Source: an uncultured Crocinitomix sp. (GTDB taxonomy: Bacteria > Bacteroidota > Bacteroidia > Flavobacteriales_D > Crocinitomicaceae). From it: DNA of 64,000 bases. Both the position numbers and the translations under genes were made by a program. Below, in pieces: positions 26,644 to 33,906 of the stretch. The notes under the pieces were generated by a model, which saw nothing but the letters and a program-made list of their open reading frames with translations, was not told the DNA's origin and ran no database searches. Numbering within the stretch: the stretch's first letter is position 1; each line of letters opens with the position of its first letter. The stretch spans positions 1 to 64,000 of the forward strand of contig CAKZON010000054.1 in NCBI GenBank assembly GCA_937136425.1, in the 5' to 3' direction.

Positions 26644-28545
26644 TTAATTGCAACTTTCTTTACGTAAAATTCCTGCGTATTGGTGCCCATTTTTTTCGGC
26701 CTTTTCCAATATTTCGCACGTTTTATTCATTTGACCTAACCTAGCGTAGCATTCGCCTAACGATAAATAAGAGTTAAGGCGATCTGGAGCCAGTTCTATT
26801 GCTTTTTCAAAATAAGGAATTGCCTCTTTTAAATTACCCGCTCTTAACTCTAAATTTCCAAGGTTGTTATAACTGGTGGGATCTACAGGGTTACGTTCCA
26901 TTGCCATCTTCAAATACTTTCTAGCAATATCATAATTCTCCCTTTTAACCTCAATATAGCCAATTGCACCATACGGGTCTGCAAAACTCGAGTCTAACGC
27001 AATTGCTTTATTAAAATCTATTATTGCTTCATCCGGTTTAAAGAGTTTTCTTTTTGCATAACCCCGCTCATAATAGAACAACTTATTATTAGGGTCTAAA
27101 GCAATTGCTTTTTCAAGTTCCTTTAGCGCCGAATAATGATCTCCCATCATCACAAATCCTCCAGCATTATAAAAATGCTCTAAACTCTGTACCTCAGCAG
27201 AATCAGTATACTCACCGCATTTAGTCAATACAAATTCCTTACTATCTCCAAATTGTCCTTTTGCCGGAATACTCATATCCTCACATGCACCTTCCATATC
27301 TCCTATACCTTCCTTTACCAATGCTCTTAAATAATAAGTTGTAGCCTCTGCAGAATCTATTTGAATTAATTCATTTAAATCTTCCAACGAAAGAGCAAAT
27401 TCTCCTCCATGATAATAAGCACTTGCCCGTTGGTAAAGAGCATCATAATCCTTCGGATGATTTTCCAAATACTCGTTAAGAACTTGGCTAGACTCTGCAA
27501 ATTTTTCTTGATTGATTAAACTGACTGAAAGTTGAATATAAGCGTAAGAATTATCAGGCTCCAAAGCAATTGCCTTTTTTAAGTCTACCATTGCTCCTTC
27601 ATAATCCTCCTGAATACTTTTAACAACTCCGCGCATAGCAAAAATTGGAGCAAACGTTGGATCATTCGCAATGTAAAAATCGCAATCTCTAATAACAGCA
27701 TCATAATTCTCCAAATCATAATTAGGACTAGTGCGAGAATAATACGCATATAAAAAATCTGGATTTAATCGGATTGCCTCGTCAAAATCTAAAATAGCAC
27801 CACTTTCATCTTCCACACAATCATCTCTTAATCTGCCTCGTTCAACATATGCTCTATAGTCATGAGGAGCAATTTCAATTGCTTTATCATAATCTTGAAT
27901 AGCACTAAAACATCTCCCCAATAAAAAAGAAGTTCTTCCGCGCTCCAAATATCCAGAAACCTCTTCAGGGTTTGTCATTACAAAATTATTTGCAACATCC
28001 CAAGCCTCAACACCCTTACCAATCTCCAAAAGTGCGTTTATCAAATTCTCATGCGCCTTTAAGTTGTGAATATTCAGTTGAATTGCCATTTTCAAATCAG
28101 GAATAGCCTTTTCAAACTCTCCCATTTGAATATAAAGATAACCTCTGTTATTTCGATTATCAGACCGTTTAGGCTCTAACTCAATTGCTTTATTAAAGTC
28201 CACCATTGCACCTCCATGCTCTAGCAGTTGAGTGCGAATAATTCCTCGATCTTTATAAGCATCATGAAAATTAGGATCAATGCTGATGGTTTTTGTATAA
28301 TCAGCAAGTGCACCTTCTAAATCATTTATCTCCAACTTAAAACTACCTCTTAAATGATAAGTTGATGCTAGGTCTGATTCATTTGAAACCGCCTGATCTA
28401 AGGTTTTGATTCCACCCACAACATCTCCTGCAATCAATTGATTTTGGGCAAGCTGAATTAGTTTAGTCGTTTTTTTATTCTGACTAAAACCTATATATGG
28501 ACTTGCTAATAAAAAGAAGAAGAAAAGAAGTAAAGTGTTTTTCAT
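26644..28545 (-). CDS. Large tetratricopeptide-repeat protein, exported
   Basis: A 633-aa protein with an N-terminal signal peptide (1-22, ending GFSQ) followed by about 16 TPRs spanning almost the whole chain. Typical units are ALADYTKTISIDPNFHDAY and AILDFDEAIRLNPDFLYAY, each 34 residues with the A-Y-P spacing. One stretch (about 415-450: EGACEDMSIPAKGQFG) departs from the repeat. It is probably a periplasmic scaffold for protein-protein contacts. Partner unknown. It is the first gene of a two-gene operon with the hypothetical protein downstream. Confidence 0.82.
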   Translation of the reverse strand: MKNTLLLFFFFLLASPYIGFSQNKKTTKLIQLAQNQLIAGDVVGGIKTLDQAVSNESDLASTYHLRGSFKLEINDLEGALADYTKTISIDPNFHDAYKDRGIIRTQLLEHGGAMVDFNKAIELEPKRSDNRNNRGYLYIQMGEFEKAIPDLKMAIQLNIHNLKAHENLINALLEIGKGVEAWDVANNFVMTNPEEVSGYLERGRTSFLLGRCFSAIQDYDKAIEIAPHDYRAYVERGRLRDDCVEDESGAILDFDEAIRLNPDFLYAYYSRTSPNYDLENYDAVIRDCDFYIANDPTFAPIFAMRGVVKSIQEDYEGAMVDLKKAIALEPDNSYAYIQLSVSLINQEKFAESSQVLNEYLENHPKDYDALYQRASAYYHGGEFALSLEDLNELIQIDSAEATTYYLRALVKEGIGDMEGACEDMSIPAKGQFGDSKEFVLTKCGEYTDSAEVQSLEHFYNAGGFVMMGDHYSALKELEKAIALDPNNKLFYYERGYAKRKLFKPDEAIIDFNKAIALDSSFADPYGAIGYIEVKRENYDIARKYLKMAMERNPVDPTSYNNLGNLELRAGNLKEAIPYFEKAIELAPDRLNSYLSLGECYARLGQMNKTCEILEKAEKNGHQYAGILRKESCN

Positions 28546-28788
28546 TATTAATTTTTCAATTATTGCAGATTGATTCGTTCACCAGATGCGCTTGGACTTC
28601 CCATTTCTTGCCCAACTATCAAATTTTCAGAACCAAAACAAAAGGTAAAATAAAATCTGATTTTTAATCTCAATTGAGCAATCAAGGTATACTTATTTTT
28701 TAGTGTAATTCAATATTGCAATAAGGTTACTAAATATAAATATTACCGCTCTATTGTCCACTATAATCTAATCATTTTTTTTTACCTT

Positions 28789-29625
28789 GTGAGGAAAGTT
28801 ATTGGAGTGCTAAAAAAGATCTTTAAACGAATTCTTGCAGCCGCTATTATCCTATATAGTGGTTTGTGCATTTTGGTTTACTTTATGCAAGAAAAAATCA
28901 TTTTTCATCCTGAAAAATTAGACACCGATTACACTTATAATATTTCAAGTGACTTTCAAGAGTTTAATATAAAAACAGGTGATGGTGTTACCCTTAACGC
29001 ATTACTTTTCAAAGCAGATTCAAGCAAAGGTGCAGTCATTCATTATCATGGTAATTCTGGTAACATTTCTCACTGGGAAGATAGAACTGATATATATACG
29101 GACTTAGGTTATGATTTTTTTATAATGGATTATAGAGGATTTGGAAAAAGCAGTGGAACCATTGAAAGCGAATCTCAATTATTTGATGACGCTCAATTAG
29201 TTTATGACACCTTGCTAACCTATTATAAAGAAGAGAACATAATCGTTGAAGGCTATTCGGTAGGGAGCGGAATTGCTGCTGAAATTGCATTAAACAATAA
29301 CCCTAAAGAATTACTCCTTTTAGCGCCCTATTACGGCTTAAAAGATTTAATGCGTCATACCTACCCTATTTTGCCCACTTTTTTACTGAATTATCCGCTT
29401 GCTACTTTTGAGCGGATTCCTAAAATAAACGTCCCCATTACTATTTTTCATGGAAATGAAGATCAAGTCATTCCATTCAATTCATCTGAACGCTTATCAA
29501 AACTTTTAAAAGAGGAAGACACATTTATTCCTTTAAATGGATGTGGGCATAACGCCGTGCAAAGTCAAGAAGGCTATTTGAATGAGTTAGCCCTTATTTT
29601 AGGAACTGAAATTAACTCAAATTAA
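28789..29625 (+). CDS. Membrane-anchored alpha/beta hydrolase
   Basis: A 278-aa alpha/beta hydrolase of the BEM46/YfhR-like group. The N-terminal hydrophobic helix (about 14-33) anchors it. The oxyanion HYHGNSGN lies at about 85-92, the nucleophile elbow GYSVG has Ser157, an acidic residue lies in HGNEDQVIP (about 221-229) and a His in GCGHN (about 255). The start is a GTG at 28789; no better ATG lies upstream in frame. Substrate unknown (probably an ester, acyl or peptide bond). It stands alone. Confidence 0.8.
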   Translation: MRKVIGVLKKIFKRILAAAIILYSGLCILVYFMQEKIIFHPEKLDTDYTYNISSDFQEFNIKTGDGVTLNALLFKADSSKGAVIHYHGNSGNISHWEDRTDIYTDLGYDFFIMDYRGFGKSSGTIESESQLFDDAQLVYDTLLTYYKEENIIVEGYSVGSGIAAEIALNNNPKELLLLAPYYGLKDLMRHTYPILPTFLLNYPLATFERIPKINVPITIFHGNEDQVIPFNSSERLSKLLKEEDTFIPLNGCGHNAVQSQEGYLNELALILGTEINSN

Positions 29626-29637
29626 GGCTGTCCGTCT

Positions 29638-29751
29638 TTATATGTCAAAACCATGAATTAATCTGCGCATAATAGGAAATAATAACAGCACTATTAAGGG
29701 TAAACAACAAATAAGAAGTGTAGTGACAAGAATAATTTTAAGTGTAGTCAT
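29638..29751 (-). CDS. Possible 37-aa single-pass membrane protein
   Basis: An ATG frame of 37 codons between the hydrolase and the NodB-like gene. Residues 5-28 form an uninterrupted hydrophobic helix (IILVTTLLICCLPLIVLLLF), followed by MRRLIHGFD, which by the positive-inside rule faces the cytoplasm. This composition is unusual for chance in an AT-rich gap but is not proof. It lies downstream of and in the same direction as the NodB-like gene, with 32 bases between, so it could be its last gene. Confidence 0.35.
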   Translation of the reverse strand: MTTLKIILVTTLLICCLPLIVLLLFPIMRRLIHGFDI

Positions 29752-29783
29752 TGATAATAATAATTAAGCGTAAGATTTTTTTT

Positions 29784-30566
29784 TTACCAGCGGCTATAGC
29801 CATTTATATACTCTTTATTGAAAATGCCAATTCCAAATTCGACTGATAAAAGAGAGGATAATTTAGCGTACAAAGGTCTTTTTGAATGAGAAAGTAAGCC
29901 TTTGACAATTAGTTTTTCAAGGGTTGAAATATTCGTGTTTGCTTTCACTGTAAAACGGTGTTGTAAAAGAGTATGCGTATTGGTGTTTATTTTTGCTCGA
30001 TTGGTCAATACTTTTTGATAACCTGCATTATATGCCAATTGCAATAATCGGCGATTATAGTTTCCTGATGAGGGTGCAAAAAAGACCACCTTTTTTCCAA
30101 GATTGTTTTCAATAATTCGTTTAGACAATTCCAATTCAAGTTGACAAGCGTTTTTACTTATTCGGCGGAGATTTTGTCCTGAAACCCCTTGAGAACCTAT
30201 TTCCATTCCATTATCAATTATTGATTTCAAATCCTTCCAAGTAACACCTTCTTTGGTATCTATAATGGAAAGGGTAGGAAAAAAAGTTGCCGTTAAACCT
30301 AGTGATTTAAGTAATGGAAGTACTATTTCACTATCCGATTTATGGCCACCACTAAATGTTAGCGCAACAGCAAATTGATCTTGAAAATCGCCTTTATTCC
30401 AATGGTCCAGTGCTATGATTGGAATGCCCGCAGCTTGAATTGAATTGAGTTGATTAATTAAATCCGCTTTTTTAACTGTCTGCTTATCCGTTAATATCGA
30501 ATCATCCACACATTCCCTTTCATCATCAATAATTCTATGATAATTCAAAATCAAAACGTTTCCCAT
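29784..30566 (-). CDS. NodB-homology (polysaccharide deacetylase) pseudoenzyme
   Basis: A 260-aa protein with the clear layout of a NodB deacetylase: NYHRI near the start, a T-F-x-x-G strand end, GATFF-like LTATFFPT, MEIGS..S..LRRIS and an FFxP..GNYN segment. Yet each catalytic motif is changed. TFDDG is TFSGG (69-74 region, Asp72 and Asp73 lost). The metal-binding H-x-x-x-H is Q126-x-x-x-G130. The Arg of RPPxG is Ala164. It should therefore lack metal binding and deacetylase activity and may instead bind glycans. The frame is intact with no stops, so this is selection on a non-enzyme or a very recent loss. No signal peptide. Confidence 0.8.
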   Translation of the reverse strand: MGNVLILNYHRIIDDERECVDDSILTDKQTVKKADLINQLNSIQAAGIPIIALDHWNKGDFQDQFAVALTFSGGHKSDSEIVLPLLKSLGLTATFFPTLSIIDTKEGVTWKDLKSIIDNGMEIGSQGVSGQNLRRISKNACQLELELSKRIIENNLGKKVVFFAPSSGNYNRRLLQLAYNAGYQKVLTNRAKINTNTHTLLQHRFTVKANTNISTLEKLIVKGLLSHSKRPLYAKLSSLLSVEFGIGIFNKEYINGYSRW

Positions 30567-30921
30567 AATGTTAATTATATCGTTTTATTGCGGTTCGATT
30601 TACGGAACCAATTATTAAAATTGTTGGGTTGAAGAAGAGAAGTGTTACTACTTGCTATAATTAAACACGACAGTTTAATTCAAAAGGTTGGTGATTAATG
30701 AGATTAATCTTGAATTAGTTCTTTTAAGAATTTCATGGAGCTGAATTAAGTTGATTAATGAATCTTAAATGAAGCTAGCAGCTATCGCCAAAATTCACTG
30801 CTAGCATTCAAATAAGTATAAAAGTCTTTTTGGGGTTATTCAATTTTGAGAATATCAAACTTAAATTCAGCAATAAACACGTTTGATATTAAAATAAGGT
30901 TGGGTAGATTTGAAAAAAAAA
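30567..30921. other. Gene-free gap with two perfect inverted repeats
   Basis: No supported gene. GCTAGCAG at 30774-30781 pairs with CTGCTAGC at 30798-30805 (16-base loop). AATATCAAAC at 30851-30860 pairs with GTTTGATATT at 30881-30890 (20-base loop). The second could be the end of the OMP-like gene's transcript (minus strand), though it lacks a strong T run; the first could serve the NodB-like gene's upstream control. The rest is AT-rich. Confidence 0.45.
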
Positions 30922-31677
30922 TTAACGAGCTTCTATAGGCAAATGAAAAAGTAAGCCTAAATTGAAGAATAATTTGCCCCTTCTATTCTCTACATTTATC
31001 TCAGTTGTTTCTATAGAATGTCCTGAATTTGTGATGGTATAATGAGACTTGTAATTTCCTACGCTAAAACTTGTTTTCAAAGCAATATATTCATTTCGTT
31101 TTAGAAAAAAATCTACACCACCACCAAAGCACCAATTCCCTCTACCAAATAAATAACCTTCCTTAGCTTGTCGATCTATTTCAACCTTTTGAAAATGGTT
31201 AGTTTCTGGTTCTCTAATTATATATGAATTTTTAAATTCTGGCCCAGACTGATACCCCGCAAACAAATGCGACCTGTAAATTAAATGTTTGCCATAATTC
31301 CAATAAGCAAATCCCGATCTCCAAGCCAATCGACCTGTGCCTGATAAGGCATCTATTATTATCTCATTTGCAATAAAACGATTTGCTAAATCATTCTTCA
31401 CCATATTCTTTCTTAGTCCTTCTTGACTACCTTGAAGATGAAAAAACAAACCTATTTTTTTCTTAAACCTCAACTCTGCTCCATACGCTACATACCCTCC
31501 CAAGCCATGTGCATTTTCAAAAATATCCATTCCAAAAGGCAATTCGTTTTGTGCAGCATAAACTCCGCACATTCCGCCTGCACCGAACATTATGCATAAT
31601 TCAAACTTTGCTGAATCTTGTCCAAAACTGAATTGGTTAACAGATAAAATGATTCCGATTAAAATTGGCAACCTCAT
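30922..31677 (-). CDS. Exported outer-membrane-barrel-like protein
   Basis: A 251-aa protein with a signal peptide (1-19, ending SFGQ). The mature part alternates short amphipathic strands rich in Gly and aromatics (YVAYGAELRFKKKIGLFFHL, GNWCFGGGVDFFLKRNEYIALKTSFSVG) and ends in strands like LFFNLGLLFHL, consistent with a small outer-membrane barrel; the very end (PIEAR) lacks the usual C-terminal aromatic. I do not recognise a family. Its start overlaps the stop of the upstream lipoprotein gene by 4 bases, so the two are translationally coupled. Confidence 0.6.
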   Translation of the reverse strand: MRLPILIGIILSVNQFSFGQDSAKFELCIMFGAGGMCGVYAAQNELPFGMDIFENAHGLGGYVAYGAELRFKKKIGLFFHLQGSQEGLRKNMVKNDLANRFIANEIIIDALSGTGRLAWRSGFAYWNYGKHLIYRSHLFAGYQSGPEFKNSYIIREPETNHFQKVEIDRQAKEGYLFGRGNWCFGGGVDFFLKRNEYIALKTSFSVGNYKSHYTITNSGHSIETTEINVENRRGKLFFNLGLLFHLPIEAR

Positions 31678-32249
31678 ATAGTCAAAACAACTTTAGGTGT
31701 ATTTGCAGAAAAGGAAGAATCATCACTAAAATAAAAGTCAATCGTAAATACATGTTCATTTTCCTCACTAGGTGAACCAATCAGCATCAAATCTATAAAC
31801 TCTGTGATTGGGTTATCCTTATAATCCTCTGCACAGCGTCTATGAAAATTAAAACTATTTACTGAAGTTGTGCAAAAATAAGACTCATTAAAAACGATAA
31901 AAAATTCATTTAAATTTGTGCCAGCAGGATATTCAACATTAAAGTTTGAGCTACTTGTAATTGCAATTGAATCGATTGATTTCACGTTTCTTGGATAACG
32001 CTCAGGATCTGTAACAAGGTAATCTCCTTCAGCTACAACAACAGGAAAAACAGCTAATTGAATAGTATATGTATTTGCAGGAATTGTATCCCAATTGGTG
32101 ACTACCGGACGTTCGCCTAGATTATGCGCATTTTTGGCTTCTAATCCTGTGTATTCGTAAATAATAGAAAAGTCATCATCATCACAACTTGTTAGAATCA
32201 ACGTTATAAACACAAGACAATTGCAATATATAATCAGTTTTTTTGTCAC
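31674..32249 (-). CDS. Putative lipoprotein, unknown function
   Basis: A 191-aa protein with a lipoprotein signal (about 1-22, lipobox LTSC at Cys22) followed by an acidic DDDD. The mature part is probably beta-rich (IDSIAITSSSNFNVEYP...) and contains two Cys in a stretch SYFCTTSVNSFNFHRRC that may pair. It is not recognised. It overlaps the following OMP-like gene by 4 bases and begins immediately after the DUF3052 gene, so all three are in one transcript. A role in the envelope, working with the OMP-like partner, is a plausible inference. Confidence 0.6.
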   Translation of the reverse strand: MTKKLIIYCNCLVFITLILTSCDDDDFSIIYEYTGLEAKNAHNLGERPVVTNWDTIPANTYTIQLAVFPVVVAEGDYLVTDPERYPRNVKSIDSIAITSSSNFNVEYPAGTNLNEFFIVFNESYFCTTSVNSFNFHRRCAEDYKDNPITEFIDLMLIGSPSEENEHVFTIDFYFSDDSSFSANTPKVVLTI

Positions 32250-32663
32250 CTATCGATCTTTCACTCTTATTACAAATTTTAAACCGCTCCAGTCGTCATC
32301 CACCGCACAAACTTTTACATCAACCAATCCTGTAGACAAACCAAATTCTCGAATAGCATCTCGCTTAATGTTAGTAGGAATAGTAGATTTACCTTTTGGC
32401 CAAGACACCCAAATCATTCCGTTTTTTTTGATTCTTTTTTTGTTCGCAATAAAAGCTGCTTTTAACTCATCAAAATCAGTTCCAAAAAGATGAACGAAAT
32501 CAATTTCATTTTCCTTTTCCTCCTCTACTAGCTCCAAATCTTTGGGCAAATCATTGAAGAGCATAAAATAATGCTCAGGCGGATTGTGGATCACTAATTT
32601 AAATCCCGCTTTTATTCCTAATTTTTTCGCTAATGGTGTTTCAGAATAAACTGCTGCCATCAC
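32250..32663 (-). CDS. DUF3052 family protein
   Basis: A 137-aa small cytosolic protein. It opens YSETPLAKKLGIKAGFKLVIHNPP and continues with DFVHLFGTDFDELKAAF and a KKNGMIWVSWPKGKS stretch; these features mark DUF3052 (function unknown). A Rossmann-like order of strands and helices is visible. It ends at the base before the lipoprotein gene frame starts. Its role in this operon is unknown; the coupling to envelope genes may be only shared promoter use. Confidence 0.75.
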   Translation of the reverse strand: MMAAVYSETPLAKKLGIKAGFKLVIHNPPEHYFMLFNDLPKDLELVEEEKENEIDFVHLFGTDFDELKAAFIANKKRIKKNGMIWVSWPKGKSTIPTNIKRDAIREFGLSTGLVDVKVCAVDDDWSGLKFVIRVKDR

Positions 32664-32725
32664 CCTTAAATTTGATTATTAAAACTAATACTGGATGAAA
32701 GGTATTAATATTTGTGAAACAAGAC

Positions 32726-33655
32726 TTAATTCTCTCCTAATAAATAAGTCCAAAAGTTGGGCAACCTCCAATTACCTCCTAAAGTAGCACCATGTTCAGA
32801 AATAGCAGCAATAGCTGTATGAAAAGCGTTCTTATCTTCATAAGCTCCTGTCAAATTATCCATTAAGGTTGTAGAATCTACAGCACTAATTAACCCTATT
32901 GCTCGAATGTTTGCTAATTGTCTTTCATACGGCACTACTTCATCATTAATATGCAAAAAAGCGTATTGCGAAGAAGTTGGTGTAACTCCTACTGTTGAAA
33001 GCCAATTACCAGGCGCTCCAAAATGCGTACTATAATCATTAGGGCCAGAAAACATGAGCACACGATTAACCACATTAGATTTGGCAATATAGCATGCATG
33101 ACCAGAACCTTGTGAATGACCAGCTATTATTATTTTGCTCCAATCAGGTGCATTTCCGTCAATTAAATATTGCCCCCAATTTTGAGTTGGATATTGGGTT
33201 GATAGGTGTATCAATAGTTTTGTCGCTCTGGTTACTATACAATTCAACTCATCAATCTCAACAGCATCACTAACCGGATTCCCAAAACATAATTCATCTC
33301 GATAATTATCAAAAGCATATAAATCTGTAGACTCTTTTAAAGACGCAGCAGCAACATTATTTGGATATGAAATACTGATTACATGACACCCCAATTTAGC
33401 CGCATGATTACAAAAGGTTCCATATGATTCAGGTTTGCTATAGGTACCTCCAACGAACAACAAAAGCTTATTGACATTGGATTCATTATTATAAAAAATA
33501 TAATGCTCCTTTTCGTCAGATTCATAATCATTATCTGTAGAATTTGGAGCAACAGTATAACTTGCAATGTCTTCCACCTCTATTGGTGGGTCTTCTTTTT
33601 TACAGGATACAATAATGAATAATGCAATGGGTAGTGTAAATGCGAGTTTATACAT
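32726..33655 (-). CDS. Lipoprotein with alpha/beta-hydrolase-like fold
   Basis: About 309 aa from the Met at 33655, which gives a good lipoprotein signal (lipobox IVSC, Cys18, then KKEDPP); the frame up to 33688 adds 11 residues with no purpose. It contains the strand-turn IIIAGHSQGSGHACYI with the nucleophile-elbow pattern G-x-S-x-G, an early LLLFVGGTYSKP oxyanion-like region and HINDEVVP / GATLGGNW positions for acid and His. It resembles the BPSS1187-like hydrolases. Likely an esterase on the periplasmic or outer face of the envelope; the substrate cannot be told. Confidence 0.7.
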   Translation of the reverse strand: MYKLAFTLPIALFIIVSCKKEDPPIEVEDIASYTVAPNSTDNDYESDEKEHYIFYNNESNVNKLLLFVGGTYSKPESYGTFCNHAAKLGCHVISISYPNNVAAASLKESTDLYAFDNYRDELCFGNPVSDAVEIDELNCIVTRATKLLIHLSTQYPTQNWGQYLIDGNAPDWSKIIIAGHSQGSGHACYIAKSNVVNRVLMFSGPNDYSTHFGAPGNWLSTVGVTPTSSQYAFLHINDEVVPYERQLANIRAIGLISAVDSTTLMDNLTGAYEDKNAFHTAIAAISEHGATLGGNWRLPNFWTYLLGEN

Positions 33656-33711
33656 AATTGGTTGGTTTAATTTACTGTCGATCAACATAGTGAAATCCCC
33701 TACATATCGGC

Positions 33712-33878
33712 TTAATACTTTCTTTTTAACTTTTTACCATTAATTTCAATATTCGAATGTTCTTCCAATACGTTAAATGCTACTTTTTCACCAATTATTG
33801 CAGTAACCTCAGCTGTAACAACAACTAAATTACCCGTGACTAATGAACCTTAAAGTTATGACTTTTAACTAAAATCAT
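33712..33878 (-). pseudogene. Orphan short coding-like stretch, possibly a frameshifted small gene
   Basis: In an otherwise empty gap two minus-strand frames abut. One reads from an ATG at 33878 for 12 codons (MILVKSHNFKVH). The other is open from 33849 to a stop at 33712 and contains LVVVTAEVTAIIGEKVAFNV and then EINGKKLKRKY. The second looks like real protein sequence (balanced strand-like composition, Lys-rich end) but has no start codon of its own. Joining them by a one-base shift around 33845 would give a ~55-aa product. I do not recognise the family. Confidence 0.3.
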
Positions 33879-33906
33879 TTACATAATGTATGGATTGGTG
33901 TTAGAC

